Shown here: one piece after another, positions 7,623 through 17,765 of the stretch
How positions within the stretch are numbered: position 1 is the stretch's first letter
How the letters are laid out: each line of letters starts with the position of its first letter
Assembly: GCA_903826575.1 (NCBI GenBank)
Contig: CAIKEU010000079.1
Coordinates: forward strand, 1 to 64,000
Origin: an uncultured bacterium
GTDB taxonomy: Bacteria; Actinomycetota; Actinomycetes; S36-B12; CAIYMF01
Direction: 5' to 3'
Length of the DNA: 64,000 bases
Notes under the pieces: generated by a model
Seen by the model: only the letters and a program-made list of their open reading frames with translations
What the model was told of the DNA's origin: nothing
Database searches by the model: none
Position numbers and translations under genes: made by a program

Positions 7623-8746
7623 CGGGAGCACTCGACGGCATTGTCGTCGCGGATTTCTCTCGAGTGCTTGCTGGCCCCTACGCCACCATGCTGCTAGGAG
7701 ATCTGGGCGCCGAGGTCGTCAAGGTGGAGCGAGCAGGGGTTGGCGACGATACCCGCGGCTGGGGTCCACCCTTTGACCCGACGGGAATGGCGACGTACTT
7801 CGGTTCGATCAACCGCAACAAGTCGTCGCTGTTTCTCGACTTGGGGTCAGACGACGGGATGATCGAGGCGCTAGCCCTGGCTCATCGAGCTGACATCATG
7901 ATCGAGAACTTTAAGACTGGCAGCTTCGATCGCATGGGCCTCGGCTACGAGGCGATCAGCGCGGTGAACCCAGGAGTTATCTACTGCTCGATTAGTGGAT
8001 TCGGATCTGGGACTGGCGCTGAGCTGCCCGGCTATGACCTACTCGTGCAGGCCATGGGTGGGCTCATGTCCGTCACCGGCCCAGCGCCTGGTGAACCGAC
8101 AAAAGTGGGCGTCGCGCTCGTCGATGTCATAACGGGACTGCATGCGGTGTACGGCATTTTGGCGGCCTTGCATCACCGCTCTGTTACGGGCGTAGGCCAA
8201 CACGTCGAGGTAAATCTACTGTCATCACTTCTATCGGCGATGGTCAATCAATCTGCATCGCAGGTTGCCGGTGGAGTAACCCCCGGAATCTTGGGTAACG
8301 ACCATCCATCGATCGCCCCCTACTCGGTGTACGCCACACGTGATCGGCAGCTCATCATCGCGGTGGGTAACGATCAACAATTCCGTTCGACCGTAGCGGT
8401 TCTTGGCATCCCTGAGATGGCGGACGACGAGCGTTTCGCCACCAACACCGCACGTGTGGCCCATCGCGACCTCGTCCGCACGATGATGGAAGAGCGACTT
8501 GTCACCAAGGGCGCCGATCACTGGTATGCAGAATTGACGAAGGTTGGCGTACCGTCTGGCCCGATTAACGACATCGCCACGGCGTTCGACTTGGCTAGCG
8601 GTCTTGGGTTAAACCCCATTGTGAATGTTGATGGGTCGCCGATTCCACTGGTAGCCAATCCACTGCAGATGTCCGCCACCCCACCGACGTACCGGCTAGC
8701 ACCTCCCACCATGCCAGGGTCGACGACATCGATTGATGCCACATGA
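7619..8746 (+). CDS. Class III CoA-transferase (CaiB/BaiF family)
   Basis: A 375-residue family III CoA-transferase. The N-terminal VVADFSRVLAGPYATMLLGDLGAEVVKVE is the family signature. Asp169 in VALVDVITG is the residue that forms the aspartyl-CoA thioester in formyl-CoA transferase. GLHAVYGILAALHHR follows as expected. Four-base overlaps on both sides tie it to gcdH and the regulator. The context suggests that it activates glutarate, probably with succinyl-CoA as CoA donor, to feed the dehydrogenase. The substrate is inferred from that context only. Confidence 0.9.
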   Translation: MTGALDGIVVADFSRVLAGPYATMLLGDLGAEVVKVERAGVGDDTRGWGPPFDPTGMATYFGSINRNKSSLFLDLGSDDGMIEALALAHRADIMIENFKTGSFDRMGLGYEAISAVNPGVIYCSISGFGSGTGAELPGYDLLVQAMGGLMSVTGPAPGEPTKVGVALVDVITGLHAVYGILAALHHRSVTGVGQHVEVNLLSSLLSAMVNQSASQVAGGVTPGILGNDHPSIAPYSVYATRDRQLIIAVGNDQQFRSTVAVLGIPEMADDERFATNTARVAHRDLVRTMMEERLVTKGADHWYAELTKVGVPSGPINDIATAFDLASGLGLNPIVNVDGSPIPLVANPLQMSATPPTYRLAPPTMPGSTTSIDAT

Positions 8747-9402
8747 CCGCTGCCCTGTTCACCAAGCCACCCACCGCACAGGAGGCCGTACTCGCTGAAA
8801 TGCGTCGCCTTTTGGTAACTGGCGAGTTGGCACCCGGCACCCCGATTCGCCAAGAGGCCCTTGCTGATCGGCTAGGCGTTTCGCGAGTACCCGTGCGCGA
8901 AGCGCTCAAAGTACTTGAAGGCGAAGGACATGTTGAGTACTCACCACATCGCGGCTACGTGGTCGCAGAGTTGTCCGTAGAGGATCTTGTCGAGGTTTAC
9001 CGTCTTCGTGAACTACTTGAGGCTGAGGCGATCAGGGTTGCGGTGCCCAAGCTCACGCCAACCGATCTCGAGGCGATCGAGCTCGCTGCGGCTGACGTGA
9101 CCGCCGCAGGCCTACGCGCGGATTTGGCCGACGTCACAACCGCCAATCGAGCGTTTCACTTCCTGCTGTTCGACGCGGCCGGCCTGCCGCGACTCTCGCG
9201 AACGCTACGTCAGCTGTGGGATGCCACCGACGTCTACCGGTCCGTGTACTTTGCCGCACCGGCAAACCGCAGTCGCGTCAATGACGAACATGACGAACTT
9301 ATCGCAGCACTTCGCGTCGGTGATGTGCGCGCTGCAATCGCGGCTCAAGCCGCACACCGTGCACATTCGGTCGAAGCCGTGAGTAACGCACTCACCACCT
9401 GA
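8743..9402 (+). CDS. GntR-family regulator, FadR/FCD subgroup
   Basis: A 219-residue protein with an N-terminal winged helix (residues ~15-75, including LGVSRVPVREALKVLEGEGHVEYSPHRGY). An all-helical FCD ligand domain follows, with the metal-binding FHFLLFDAAG and HDELIAALRVGDVRAAIAAQAAH blocks. FCD regulators usually sense carboxylates or acyl-CoA compounds. It is the last gene of the gcdH operon by a four-base ATGA overlap. The 12-bp palindrome at 6386-6397 is its most likely operator, so it would regulate its own operon and perhaps the divergent ene-reductase. Confidence 0.92.
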   Translation: MTAALFTKPPTAQEAVLAEMRRLLVTGELAPGTPIRQEALADRLGVSRVPVREALKVLEGEGHVEYSPHRGYVVAELSVEDLVEVYRLRELLEAEAIRVAVPKLTPTDLEAIELAAADVTAAGLRADLADVTTANRAFHFLLFDAAGLPRLSRTLRQLWDATDVYRSVYFAAPANRSRVNDEHDELIAALRVGDVRAAIAAQAAHRAHSVEAVSNALTT

Positions 9403-9434
9403 TCGACGAAAACGTCGACCACCGAAACAAACAG

Positions 9435-11327
9435 TTATTCGCCTGATTGTTCGAGCAGCGGCCTGATGCGATCCAAAACGCTGATGTCGTCGATCGTGCT
9501 CGGCGGTGCCTCGGGTCGTCCGTCGGCGATCCCCCGCATGGTCCGACGCAAGATTTTGCCCGAGCGCGTTTTCGGCAGAGCTGGCACGACCACAACCGAT
9601 TTCAGCGCAGCAACAGGACCGATCTGATCGCGGATGGCGGCGACCACCTCGGCCTGAAGGACTGACGGATCAATCTCGACCCCGCTCTTGAGCACGACGA
9701 AGGCACGAGGCACCTGACCTTTGAGCGCATCCAGCACGCCAATGACTGCGCACTCAGCGACTGCGGGATGCGTGGCCACGACAGCCTCCATCGATCCGGT
9801 CGAAAGTCGATGGCCCGCAACGTTAATGACGTCGTCCGTGCGACCCATGACGTAGATGTAACCGTCGGCATCGACATTGCCACCATCACCGGTGGCGTAG
9901 TAGCCCGGGAACACCGAAAGGTAGGAATCGATGTAGCGCTGGTCGTCATTCCAAAGCGTCGGCAACGTGCCCGGCGGCAACGGCAACTTGATCGCAATGT
10001 TGCCATCGACGGATGCATCGAGAAGCTGGCCAGTCTCGTCAAGCACGTCAACGATGTAGCCAGGCATCGCCAAACTCGGTGAGCCCGGTTTGATTGGTAG
10101 CTCATCAAAGCCACGTGGGCTGGCCGCGATCGGCCACCCAGTTTCGGTCTGCCACCAATTGTCGACGATCGGAATGTTCAGGTGCTGGCTTGCCCAATGG
10201 TAGGTCTCTGGATCGAGGCGCTCCCCCGCTAAGAAGAGTGTCCTCAGCGATGAGATGTCGTGCCCAGCAAGGAGTTCTGCATTGGGATCCTCTTTCTTGA
10301 TGGCCCGAAATGCCGTTGGCGCAGTGAAGAGCGCATTGACCTTGTGCTCGGCAACAACACGCCAAAACGCGCCAGCATCGGGGGTACCGACGGGCTTTCC
10401 TTCGTAAAGCACAGTGGTAGCACCGGCGAGCAGCGGTGCGTACACGATGTATGAATGGCCGACGACCCAGCCCACATCGCTCGCGGCCCAGAAGACTTCG
10501 CCAGCGTTTACGCCATAGATGTTCGGCATGCTCCACGTCAACGCAACCGCATGACCGCCGTTGTCGCGGACGATTCCCTTCGGCTTACCCGTGGTCCCTG
10601 ACGTGTACAGGATGTAGAGTGGATCGGTGGCAGCAACTGCGACGCAGTCATGCGGCGTGGCCGCGCTCATCGACTCAACCCAATCGTGATCGATGAAACC
10701 CATATCTGCATGTACTTGAGGGCGCTGGAGAATCACCGTCGCGGTTGGCTTGTGTTCAGCAAGCTCAAGCGCCTTATCAAGCATGGGCTTGTATTCAATG
10801 ACCCGCGCGCCTTCGATCCCACATGACGCAGACACAACCACAGTCGGAGTCGCGTCATCAATACGAATCGCGAGTTCGTTCGGTGCGAAGCCACCAAAGA
10901 CCACCGAATGCACCGCACCTAGCCGCGCGGTGGCCAGCATGGCAATAAGCGCCTCGGGCACCATCGGCATGTAGATGATGACCCGGTCACCCGCGCTAAC
11001 TCCTAGCGAGGCCAGGACGCCAGCAAACAATGCAACCTCGTCGCGCAATTCCCGGTAGGTCAGCGAACGTGACCCCTCGGCCACAGCACTGTCATAGATC
11101 AGAGCTGTGCGATCACCATGGCCGGCTTCAACATGCCGATCGACTGCGTTAAAGCACGTGTTGAGGCGACCATCGCTGAACCACCGATAGAACGGTGGAT
11201 TCGAATCGTCGACAACCGTCGTCGGGGGTTCCACCCAATCAACGAGTTGGGCCGCCTCACCCCAGAATGCAACCGGATCATGAACACTTCGAGCGTACGC
11301 GGCCGTGTAGTCGCCTGCGGATCCCAT
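9435..11327 (-). CDS. prpE: Propionyl-CoA synthetase
   Basis: A 630-residue ANL-superfamily acyl-CoA ligase. The adenylation P-loop is YILYTSGTTGKPKGIVRDNGGHAVAL, the acyl pocket region is FWAASDVGWVVGHSYIVYAPLL, and DNWWQTETGWPI is followed by the GYYATGDGG hinge. The catalytic Lys591 lies in KTRSGKILRRTMR. The ACS-type N-terminus VHDPVAFWGEAA and IVRDNGGH are typical of PrpE rather than acetyl-CoA synthetase. It makes propionyl-CoA from propionate, ATP and CoA. The ATG at 11327 has a strong AAAGGAG site. It converges with the gcdH operon. It could also recycle propionate escaping from the microcompartment pathway encoded 40 kb away. Confidence 0.92.
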   Translation of the reverse strand: MGSAGDYTAAYARSVHDPVAFWGEAAQLVDWVEPPTTVVDDSNPPFYRWFSDGRLNTCFNAVDRHVEAGHGDRTALIYDSAVAEGSRSLTYRELRDEVALFAGVLASLGVSAGDRVIIYMPMVPEALIAMLATARLGAVHSVVFGGFAPNELAIRIDDATPTVVVSASCGIEGARVIEYKPMLDKALELAEHKPTATVILQRPQVHADMGFIDHDWVESMSAATPHDCVAVAATDPLYILYTSGTTGKPKGIVRDNGGHAVALTWSMPNIYGVNAGEVFWAASDVGWVVGHSYIVYAPLLAGATTVLYEGKPVGTPDAGAFWRVVAEHKVNALFTAPTAFRAIKKEDPNAELLAGHDISSLRTLFLAGERLDPETYHWASQHLNIPIVDNWWQTETGWPIAASPRGFDELPIKPGSPSLAMPGYIVDVLDETGQLLDASVDGNIAIKLPLPPGTLPTLWNDDQRYIDSYLSVFPGYYATGDGGNVDADGYIYVMGRTDDVINVAGHRLSTGSMEAVVATHPAVAECAVIGVLDALKGQVPRAFVVLKSGVEIDPSVLQAEVVAAIRDQIGPVAALKSVVVVPALPKTRSGKILRRTMRGIADGRPEAPPSTIDDISVLDRIRPLLEQSGE

Positions 11328-11349
11328 GTCACTCCTTTACGATGACGGC

Positions 11350-12483
11350 CTACTGCTCAGCAGCCGCCAATTGCCCACACGCACCATCAATTTCGCGCCC
11401 GCGAGTATCGCGAACGGTAACAGCAATTCCAGCTGATTCAAGCCGTCTTACAAACTCGCGTTCATCTTCCGGACGTGACGCAGTCCATTTCGATCCAGGC
11501 GTCGGGTTGAGCGGAATGAGATTGACGTGTACAGGCTTGCCTCGCAACCGCTTGGCCAATAGATCCGCGCGCCACGCCTGATCGTTAATGTCCTTGATCA
11601 GCGCGTATTCGATCGACACCCGACGGTTAGTGGCCCGCGCGTACTCCCAAGCCGCATCAAGTACCTCTGACACGTTCCAGCGATTATTGATCGGCACGAG
11701 AGTGTCGCGCAGCTCGTCATCGGGGGCATGTAGAGACACAGCCAGGGTGACGGGAATACCTTCGGTCGCAAGCTGACGAATGCGCGGAACTAAACCAACC
11801 GTAGACACGGTAATTCCGCGGGCCGACATACCCAGACCACTCGGACTTGGCTCGGTCAGGCGACGAACCGCACGCATCACCGCATCGTAATTAGCCAGCG
11901 GCTCACCCATACCCATGAACACAACGTTGGAGACTCGGCCGACCCCGCCCGGAACATCGCCACGGCTCAGTTCAGCCGCGCCGGCAACAACCTGATCAAC
12001 AATCTCAGCGGTGCTCAGATTACGGGTGAGGCCTGATTGTCCAGTGGCACAGAAGGGACAGTTCATCCCGCAGCCCACCTGGCTGGACACGCACATCGTG
12101 ACGCGCTCCGGGTAGCGCATCAGCACGCTCTCCACCAGAACCCCATCATGTAGGCGCCACAGAGTCTTGCGGGTTGTTCCATTGTCGCAGGTGACTTCAC
12201 GAACGAGTGACATCATCGACGGGGTCAACGCCTCGGCCAACTGCTCGCGTTGCGCTGCCGGAACGTCCGTCCACTCGCCCGAATCGCGGACAAGTCTGGT
12301 GAAGTACTGCCGCGAAACCTGATCGGCACGAAAGGCTGGAAGTCCCATTTCCTGAACGAGTTCGCGACGCTCAAGCGTGGTCAGATCGGCAAGATGCCGC
12401 GGCGGCTTACGCCGACGTACTGGCGCGTCAAAGAGCAATTCGCCGGGCTTTAAGGTGACGGGCATTTCCAGATCTTCAGCCAT
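11350..12483 (-). CDS. rlmN: 23S rRNA (A2503-C2)/tRNA (A37) methyltransferase RlmN
   Basis: A 377-residue radical-SAM methyltransferase. The iron-sulfur motif C-x3-C-x2-C is at Cys138, Cys142 and Cys145 in [27 protein letters not shown] block and the C-terminal cysteine in [10 protein letters not shown], which forms the protein-RNA thioether, are present. It methylates A2503 of 23S rRNA. It closes the rpsB-to-rlmN run and is the last housekeeping gene on the left before catabolic genes begin. The ATG at 12483 lies 6 bases after the cdsA stop, suggesting co-transcription. Confidence 0.95.
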   Translation of the reverse strand: MAEDLEMPVTLKPGELLFDAPVRRRKPPRHLADLTTLERRELVQEMGLPAFRADQVSRQYFTRLVRDSGEWTDVPAAQREQLAEALTPSMMSLVREVTCDNGTTRKTLWRLHDGVLVESVLMRYPERVTMCVSSQVGCGMNCPFCATGQSGLTRNLSTAEIVDQVVAGAAELSRGDVPGGVGRVSNVVFMGMGEPLANYDAVMRAVRRLTEPSPSGLGMSARGITVSTVGLVPRIRQLATEGIPVTLAVSLHAPDDELRDTLVPINNRWNVSEVLDAAWEYARATNRRVSIEYALIKDINDQAWRADLLAKRLRGKPVHVNLIPLNPTPGSKWTASRPEDEREFVRRLESAGIAVTVRDTRGREIDGACGQLAAAEQ

Positions 12484-12489
12484 GGCTGA

Positions 12490-13338
12490 TCACGGTCCTA
12501 GGTAGGTACGTAGAAGTAGCCAACCGGTGAACGCGTTGGGCAACACTGAATCGAGCCGATCTAAAAGACCACCATGTCCCGGGAGCAGGTGGCTCATATC
12601 CTTAACGCCGAGATCGCGTTTAATGGCCGATTCGATGAAATCTCCAGCCGTGGCGGTGATCGTCATGATGATCCCGGTGATCAGGCCCTGCCACCAAGGC
12701 GCATGCCACAGCCATACGAACAAGCCAACGCCAACCATTCCCTGAAGAATGATTGAGCCGGCGAATCCTTCCCATGACTTTTTCGGCGAGATATTCGGCG
12801 CCATTGGGTGACGTCCCGCCAACACTCCTGCCGCATACCCACCGATATCACTGGCGACGGTGAGAACGATGACGGTAATTACCCGCTGAGCGCCATGCGA
12901 TGAGGTGAGCATGAGACTAACGAAACTTGCCAGCAGGCCGGTGTAGGCCAGCGCAAAAATCGACACCGAGACGTCGACGAGATAGCCCTCAACACCAGCG
13001 ACGAGGCGGTAACCAAGGATGATCAACACCGTGACGGCAAACACCGCCAACATCGGCACAGCACCCCACCAATAGGCGGCCTGCGGCATAGCGGCGGCGC
13101 CTATCGCTGCGGGCACCGCCACCAGATTGATGTTGCGCTGCGCGGCCGCACCACGGAGTTCGAAAACGCTGATGACCATTGCAACCGAAACGATGACACT
13201 GAAAACGGCCGGGGCGAATAACGCCGGGATCAAGACGAGCCCGACCCCTAGAAAAAGCCCAACTCCGACCGCCGCAAACAGGTTGCGACCGGCCCTGCCG
13301 GTTGAGGCAGGTGCCTCGACGACGTTGTCATCAGCCAT
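12490..13338 (-). CDS. cdsA: Phosphatidate cytidylyltransferase
   Basis: A 282-residue integral membrane enzyme with about eight hydrophobic helices. The C-terminal CDP-diglyceride synthase signature is present (SPKKSWEGFAGS, then DFIESAIKRDLGVKDMSHLLPGHGGLLDRLDS). It makes CDP-diacylglycerol from phosphatidate and CTP at the inner membrane. A polar, unstructured N-terminus precedes the first helix. The start at 13338 (ATG) is preferred; a GTG at 13356 is in frame and still free of the frr gene. It belongs to the rpsB-tsf-pyrH-frr-cdsA-rlmN run. Confidence 0.93.
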   Translation of the reverse strand: MADDNVVEAPASTGRAGRNLFAAVGVGLFLGVGLVLIPALFAPAVFSVIVSVAMVISVFELRGAAAQRNINLVAVPAAIGAAAMPQAAYWWGAVPMLAVFAVTVLIILGYRLVAGVEGYLVDVSVSIFALAYTGLLASFVSLMLTSSHGAQRVITVIVLTVASDIGGYAAGVLAGRHPMAPNISPKKSWEGFAGSIILQGMVGVGLFVWLWHAPWWQGLITGIIMTITATAGDFIESAIKRDLGVKDMSHLLPGHGGLLDRLDSVLPNAFTGWLLLRTYLGP

Positions 13339-13363
13339 AGCATGTGGTCGAGCCACGAGGTCG

Positions 13364-13921
13364 TTAAACCTCGAGCAGCTCGGCCTCCTTGTGCTTGAGC
13401 AGTTCGTCGATCCCAGAGACATGCTTGGACGTCAGATCGTCCAGCGTCTTTTCTGCACGGCGGGCGTCATCTTCACCGACATCGCCGTCCTTTACGAGCT
13501 TATCGAGAACGTCCTTGGCATGACGGCGGATGTTGCGCATCGAGATACGCGCGTCCTCTGCCTTTGCCCGCGCCACCTTGATGAACTCTTTACGTCGTTC
13601 TTCGGTCAACTGGGGGAAGCTGATGCGAATGACATTGCCATCGTTCGTGGGATTAACGCCGAGATCAGAATCGCGAATGGCCTTCTCAATCGTGTTCATC
13701 GCACCTTTGTCGTACGGGGTGATCACGACGAGGCGGGCCTCAGGAATCGCGAAACCAGCCATCTGCGTGACGGGTGTCATCGTGCCGTAGTAGTCCGCGA
13801 CAATCTTGTTGAACATCGCAGTGTTGGCGCGTCCGGTTCGAATGCCAGCGAAATCGTCCTTGGCGACACTGATCGCCTTGTCCATCTTTTCCTCGGCCTC
13901 GAGCAGAGTTTCGTCAATCAC
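13364..13921 (-). CDS. frr: Ribosome recycling factor
   Basis: A 185-residue protein of the usual length, starting with GTG. The long three-helix bundle is recognisable in [22 protein letters not shown] and the C-terminal [22 protein letters not shown]. The beta domain contains [21 protein letters not shown] and [23 protein letters not shown] splits post-termination ribosomes together with EF-G. It lies 94 bases downstream of pyrH, the standard order. Confidence 0.96.
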   Translation of the reverse strand: MIDETLLEAEEKMDKAISVAKDDFAGIRTGRANTAMFNKIVADYYGTMTPVTQMAGFAIPEARLVVITPYDKGAMNTIEKAIRDSDLGVNPTNDGNVIRISFPQLTEERRKEFIKVARAKAEDARISMRNIRRHAKDVLDKLVKDGDVGEDDARRAEKTLDDLTSKHVSGIDELLKHKEAELLEV

Positions 13922-14015
13922 AGTGATCTCCTGTCATCGTGTCAGTGCGAACATTTCGTCACGTCATGTGAAGTTGTCTCGTGCAGTCGTGCGTGACATA
14001 TACGGAAGATATGAC

Positions 14016-14867
<852 letters not shown>

Positions 14868-14873
14868 CTAATG

Positions 14874-14914
14874 CCCGCAGGCGAGTCTGTCAGATAGACA
14901 GACTCGCCTGCGGG
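14874..14914 (-). terminator. Perfect 18-bp hairpin between tsf and pyrH
   Basis: Arms 14874-14891 and 14897-14914 pair exactly around a 5-nt loop, starting 3 bases after the tsf stop. In the direction of transcription it is followed by CATTAGTG rather than a T run. It may terminate or attenuate rpsB-tsf transcription before pyrH, or stabilise the tsf 3' end. Confidence 0.7.
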
Positions 14915-14917
14915 GTC

Positions 14918-15733
14918 TTAGGAACCGATCTCGAAACGGGCGAACTTCGAAACCTTGGTGCCGGCCTCGGCTAGAACAGCCTCAACCGTCTTCTTGGAGT
15001 CGAGGACCGAGGACTGCTCGAGGAGCACATTGTCCTTGAAGAACGAGTTGACGCGGCCTTCGATGATCTTCGGCAGCGCCGCCTCTGGCTTGCCCTCTTC
15101 CTTGGCAGTGGCCTCGGCAACACGACGCTCGGTCTCCACGACATCGGCCGGAACCTCGTCGCGTGTCACGAACGACGGACGCATCGCGGCAATCTGCATG
15201 GCGACGGAGCGGGCGGTGTCTTCAGAGCCTTCGTAGGCAACGAGAACGCCAACCTGCGCCGGTAGGTCTGCAGCACGCTTGTGCAGGTAGACAGCTACTG
15301 GGCCGTCGAGCAGTGCAACGCGACCAAGCTCAAGCTTTTCGCCGATAACCGCTGAGAGGCCGTCGACCTCTTCCTTCACAGTACGACCACTCTCAAGCGT
15401 GGTGTCGAGCAGAGCATCGCGACTATCGACCTTGCCTGCAGCCGCAGCGGTAACGATCTGGTTGGCAAGGGTCAAGAAGTCGGCGTTCTTGGCGACGAAG
15501 TCGGTCTCGCACAGAACCTCAACGAGTGCACCATCGGCAGCTACAACCAGTCCATTGGTTGCTTCACGCTCGGCGCCACGCTTTGCGGCCTTGGCGGCAC
15601 CACTAATACGAAGGGCCTCGATGGCAGCGTCGAAATCGCCATCATTCTCAACGAGTGCCTTCTTGCACTCCATCATGCCCGCGCCAGTTTGGTCGCGGAG
15701 CTTCTTCACGTCGGCGGCGGTGATCTCGGCCAT
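14918..15733 (-). CDS. tsf: Elongation factor Ts
   Basis: A 271-residue EF-Ts. The N-terminal [26 protein letters not shown] is the UBA-like domain, and [13 protein letters not shown] is the TDFV motif that contacts EF-Tu. The C-terminal [24 protein letters not shown] completes the protein. It exchanges GDP for GTP on EF-Tu. The ATG at 15733 follows a GAGAGAG purine run; the frame is open six codons upstream. It is the second gene after rpsB, with a hairpin in the spacer. Confidence 0.96.
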   Translation of the reverse strand: MAEITAADVKKLRDQTGAGMMECKKALVENDGDFDAAIEALRISGAAKAAKRGAEREATNGLVVAADGALVEVLCETDFVAKNADFLTLANQIVTAAAAGKVDSRDALLDTTLESGRTVKEEVDGLSAVIGEKLELGRVALLDGPVAVYLHKRAADLPAQVGVLVAYEGSEDTARSVAMQIAAMRPSFVTRDEVPADVVETERRVAEATAKEEGKPEAALPKIIEGRVNSFFKDNVLLEQSSVLDSKKTVEAVLAEAGTKVSKFARFEIGS

Positions 15734-15815
15734 GGCGTGACTCTCTCTCATGGTTTACATCTTCAACGGATGGGGGTCATTTCGTGCTGAGTCGTACAGA
15801 TCGTGCGTCTCGTCA

Positions 15816-15851
15816 TCGCGGCCCGGGTTCCACTAAGGACCCAGGCCGCGA
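15816..15851 (-). terminator. Imperfect hairpin between rpsB and tsf
   Basis: A GC-rich inverted repeat with a roughly 15-bp stem, one bulged base and a loop of about 5 nt lies in the 193-base spacer after rpsB. It has no T tract. Position and shape suggest a partial terminator or a processing site that lets rpsB and tsf be expressed at different levels. Confidence 0.45.
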
Positions 15852-15926
15852 ATCTGACGTCGTATCAGGTGGCCCGAGAGTCAACTGACGGGTGCGGTAA
15901 ACCGCGGTTCAAGCAGCGAACGCACA

Positions 15927-16817
15927 TTACTCCGCTGCTGGAGCTTCGACTGACTCTGCAGCTTCCACTGCTTCGGCAGCCTCGGGTACCTCAACGGCCT
16001 CGGCCGCAACTTCCGGCGCAGCCTCTGCGGCAGTATCAGATCCGGTGAGCAGAGCGGTCTCCCACTCAGCTAGCGGCTCATCAACAGCCACCTGGCCCTC
16101 ATCGGCGGTGATTCCGCTCGCGCGGCTTGCACGCGTCATCAGACCGTCGGCCACTGCATCTGCGATCACGCGGGTGAGGAGAGCCACTGCGCGGATCGCG
16201 TCGTCATTGCCCGGGATCGGGAAATCAACTTCGTCTGGATCACAGTTGGTGTCGAGGATCGCGATCACCGGGATGCGAAGCTTTTTGGCTTCGGCGATCG
16301 CGATGTGCTCCTTCTTGGTGTCGACAATCCACACAGCACTCGGCTGCTTGGACATGTCGCGAATACCACCAAGGGTCTTAACTAACTTGTCCTTCTCACG
16401 CTTGAGAACGAGGAGTTCCTTCTTCGTCAGACCTGAGCCAGCAACATCGTCGTAGTCGATGAGTTCGAGTTCCTTCATGCGCTGCAACCGCTTGTGAACG
16501 GTCTGGAAGTTCGTGAGCATTCCACCGAGCCAACGCTCGTTTACATAAGGCATGCCAACGCGGGTTGCCTGCTCGGCGATGGGCTCCTGTGCCTGCTTCT
16601 TGGTACCGATGAACATCACCGAACCGCCGTGGGCAACAGTTTCCTTAACGAATTCGTAGGCACGATCGATGTACGTCAGCGACTGCTGAAGATCGATGAT
16701 GTAGATGCCGTTGCGCTCGTTGAAGATGAATCGCTTCATCTTCGGGTTCCAACGGCGGGTCTGATGCCCGAAGTGCACGCCGCTTTCCAGCAGCTGCTTC
16801 ATTGTTACGACGGCCAT
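15927..16817 (-). CDS. rpsB: 30S ribosomal protein S2 with Ala/Glu-rich C-terminal tail
   Basis: A 296-residue S2. The conserved start [31 protein letters not shown] and [20 protein letters not shown] are clear. The fold ends near residue 250. The last ~40 residues are a low-complexity tail of Ala, Glu, Val and Pro, as seen in many actinobacteria but long here. S2 binds the 30S head-platform junction and recruits S1. The ATG at 16817 has an AAGGAG site nine bases upstream. It heads the rpsB-tsf operon. Confidence 0.96.
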   Translation of the reverse strand: MAVVTMKQLLESGVHFGHQTRRWNPKMKRFIFNERNGIYIIDLQQSLTYIDRAYEFVKETVAHGGSVMFIGTKKQAQEPIAEQATRVGMPYVNERWLGGMLTNFQTVHKRLQRMKELELIDYDDVAGSGLTKKELLVLKREKDKLVKTLGGIRDMSKQPSAVWIVDTKKEHIAIAEAKKLRIPVIAILDTNCDPDEVDFPIPGNDDAIRAVALLTRVIADAVADGLMTRASRASGITADEGQVAVDEPLAEWETALLTGSDTAAEAAPEVAAEAVEVPEAAEAVEAAESVEAPAAE

Positions 16818-17138
16818 GGCCTATCGCTCCTTCATCTGGCGCCGAGGCGCGGCAAGCCGAAGCTCAGCCGACGCGGCAGCGCCCACTCGGTTGTTCATCG
16901 AACCGGTTGGCTCGATGCCTGACTCCCGCCGGAGAGACTGACCGAGTGAACTCGGACCGAAGTCGGCCGCCACCTACGTGCGATGGAATGCGGGCGTGCG
17001 ATGTCAGCCCTAGGGCTGCAGGCTCAGTCTACGGGTTTGCAGTGCTGAGCAGAAATCGGTCCTAACGCGCTCGGCGAGTCATCCACATGTTCCTGGGCGT
17101 CGCACGACCGTAACGGGCTGAAATGACAGGTTGTCGGC
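16818..17138 (-). promoter_or_regulatory. rpsB upstream region, no gene seen
   Basis: This 321-bp space separates rpsB from the rightward M23-like gene and must hold promoters for both. Visible elements are an exact 12-bp palindrome, AGCCCTAGGGCT, at 17006-17017, and a TAGACT hexamer read leftwards at 17031-17026 that would suit a -10 box. A small 6-bp hairpin is at 16942-16955, and the rpsB ribosome site AAGGAG lies near the left end. No convincing -35 box was found. The long leader would allow autogenous control by S2, but no known leader fold was recognised. Confidence 0.4.
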
Positions 17139-17765
17139 ATGCTCATCGTGCCGTTGGCCTTAGTCGCCGTGCTCATGTCTACAACTTTGACGCAATCAGC
17201 GACAGCAGCGTGGGTCGCGCCCGTCGGCCCGCCAACGCTCATAGTGCGGGCATTCGATCGCCCAGTTCCCAATTGGCTACCTGGCCATCGAGGAGTCGAC
17301 TTGCGCGCCGTCAAGGGCGAGCAGATCCGGGCCGCCGGTGCAGGGCGAATCATCTGGTCGGGCTCCATCGTGGGACGAGGAGTCGTCGTAATTTCGCATG
17401 CCAATGGCCTGCGCACGACATACGAACCAGTTCGAAGCGCGGTGGTCGTGGGGCAGTTTGTCCGGGCCGGCGAACCGATCGGCTATATCGACGCTGGCCA
17501 GTCCCACTGTGGCGGGCCTACTTGGTGCCTACATTGGGGTCTGCGTCGTGGAGTCGACTACCTCGACCCAATGCTGCTGATCCATCTCGGTCGACCCCGA
17601 TTGATTCCAGTTCAGGACAATGCGCCGACAAAGCCGGCCAATCACGCGACGGCTAATAGTCCGCGGCAGCCAAGCGGGCCCTCAGTTGAAGGACCGCCTT
17701 GGTGTGCATCTGACAGATGCGGGATTCGGTTACACCGAGAACTTGGCCGATCTCAGCCAACGTAA
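17139..17765 (+). CDS. Secreted M23/LytM-like protein, catalytic histidines missing
   Basis: A 208-residue exported protein. Residues 1-24 form a signal peptide (hydrophobic core followed by ATAA), then a LytM/M23 domain. Two metal ligands are present as His50 and Asp54 in GHRGVDLRA, and the third as His132 in CLHWG. The two histidines that act in catalysis in LytM are replaced: Cys130 stands at the first position of HxH, and Glu-Pro (96-97) stands where the usual Tyr-x-His-Leu lies. It may therefore bind zinc or peptidoglycan without cleaving it, as EnvC and NlpD do. Its 3' end overlaps the opposing sigma gene by 113 bases. Confidence 0.82.
   Translation: MLIVPLALVAVLMSTTLTQSATAAWVAPVGPPTLIVRAFDRPVPNWLPGHRGVDLRAVKGEQIRAAGAGRIIWSGSIVGRGVVVISHANGLRTTYEPVRSAVVVGQFVRAGEPIGYIDAGQSHCGGPTWCLHWGLRRGVDYLDPMLLIHLGRPRLIPVQDNAPTKPANHATANSPRQPSGPSVEGPPWCASDRCGIRLHRELGRSQPT

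Noticed and set aside
9403-9418. Short hairpin between the FadR-type regulator and prpE
   Set aside because: Only a 6-bp stem with an AAAA loop and no T tract; too weak to call a terminator although the genes converge there.
13127-13996. Rightward open frame of 289 codons across cdsA and frr
   Set aside because: Antisense to two conserved genes with no recognisable domain; the frame exists because of high G+C codon usage.
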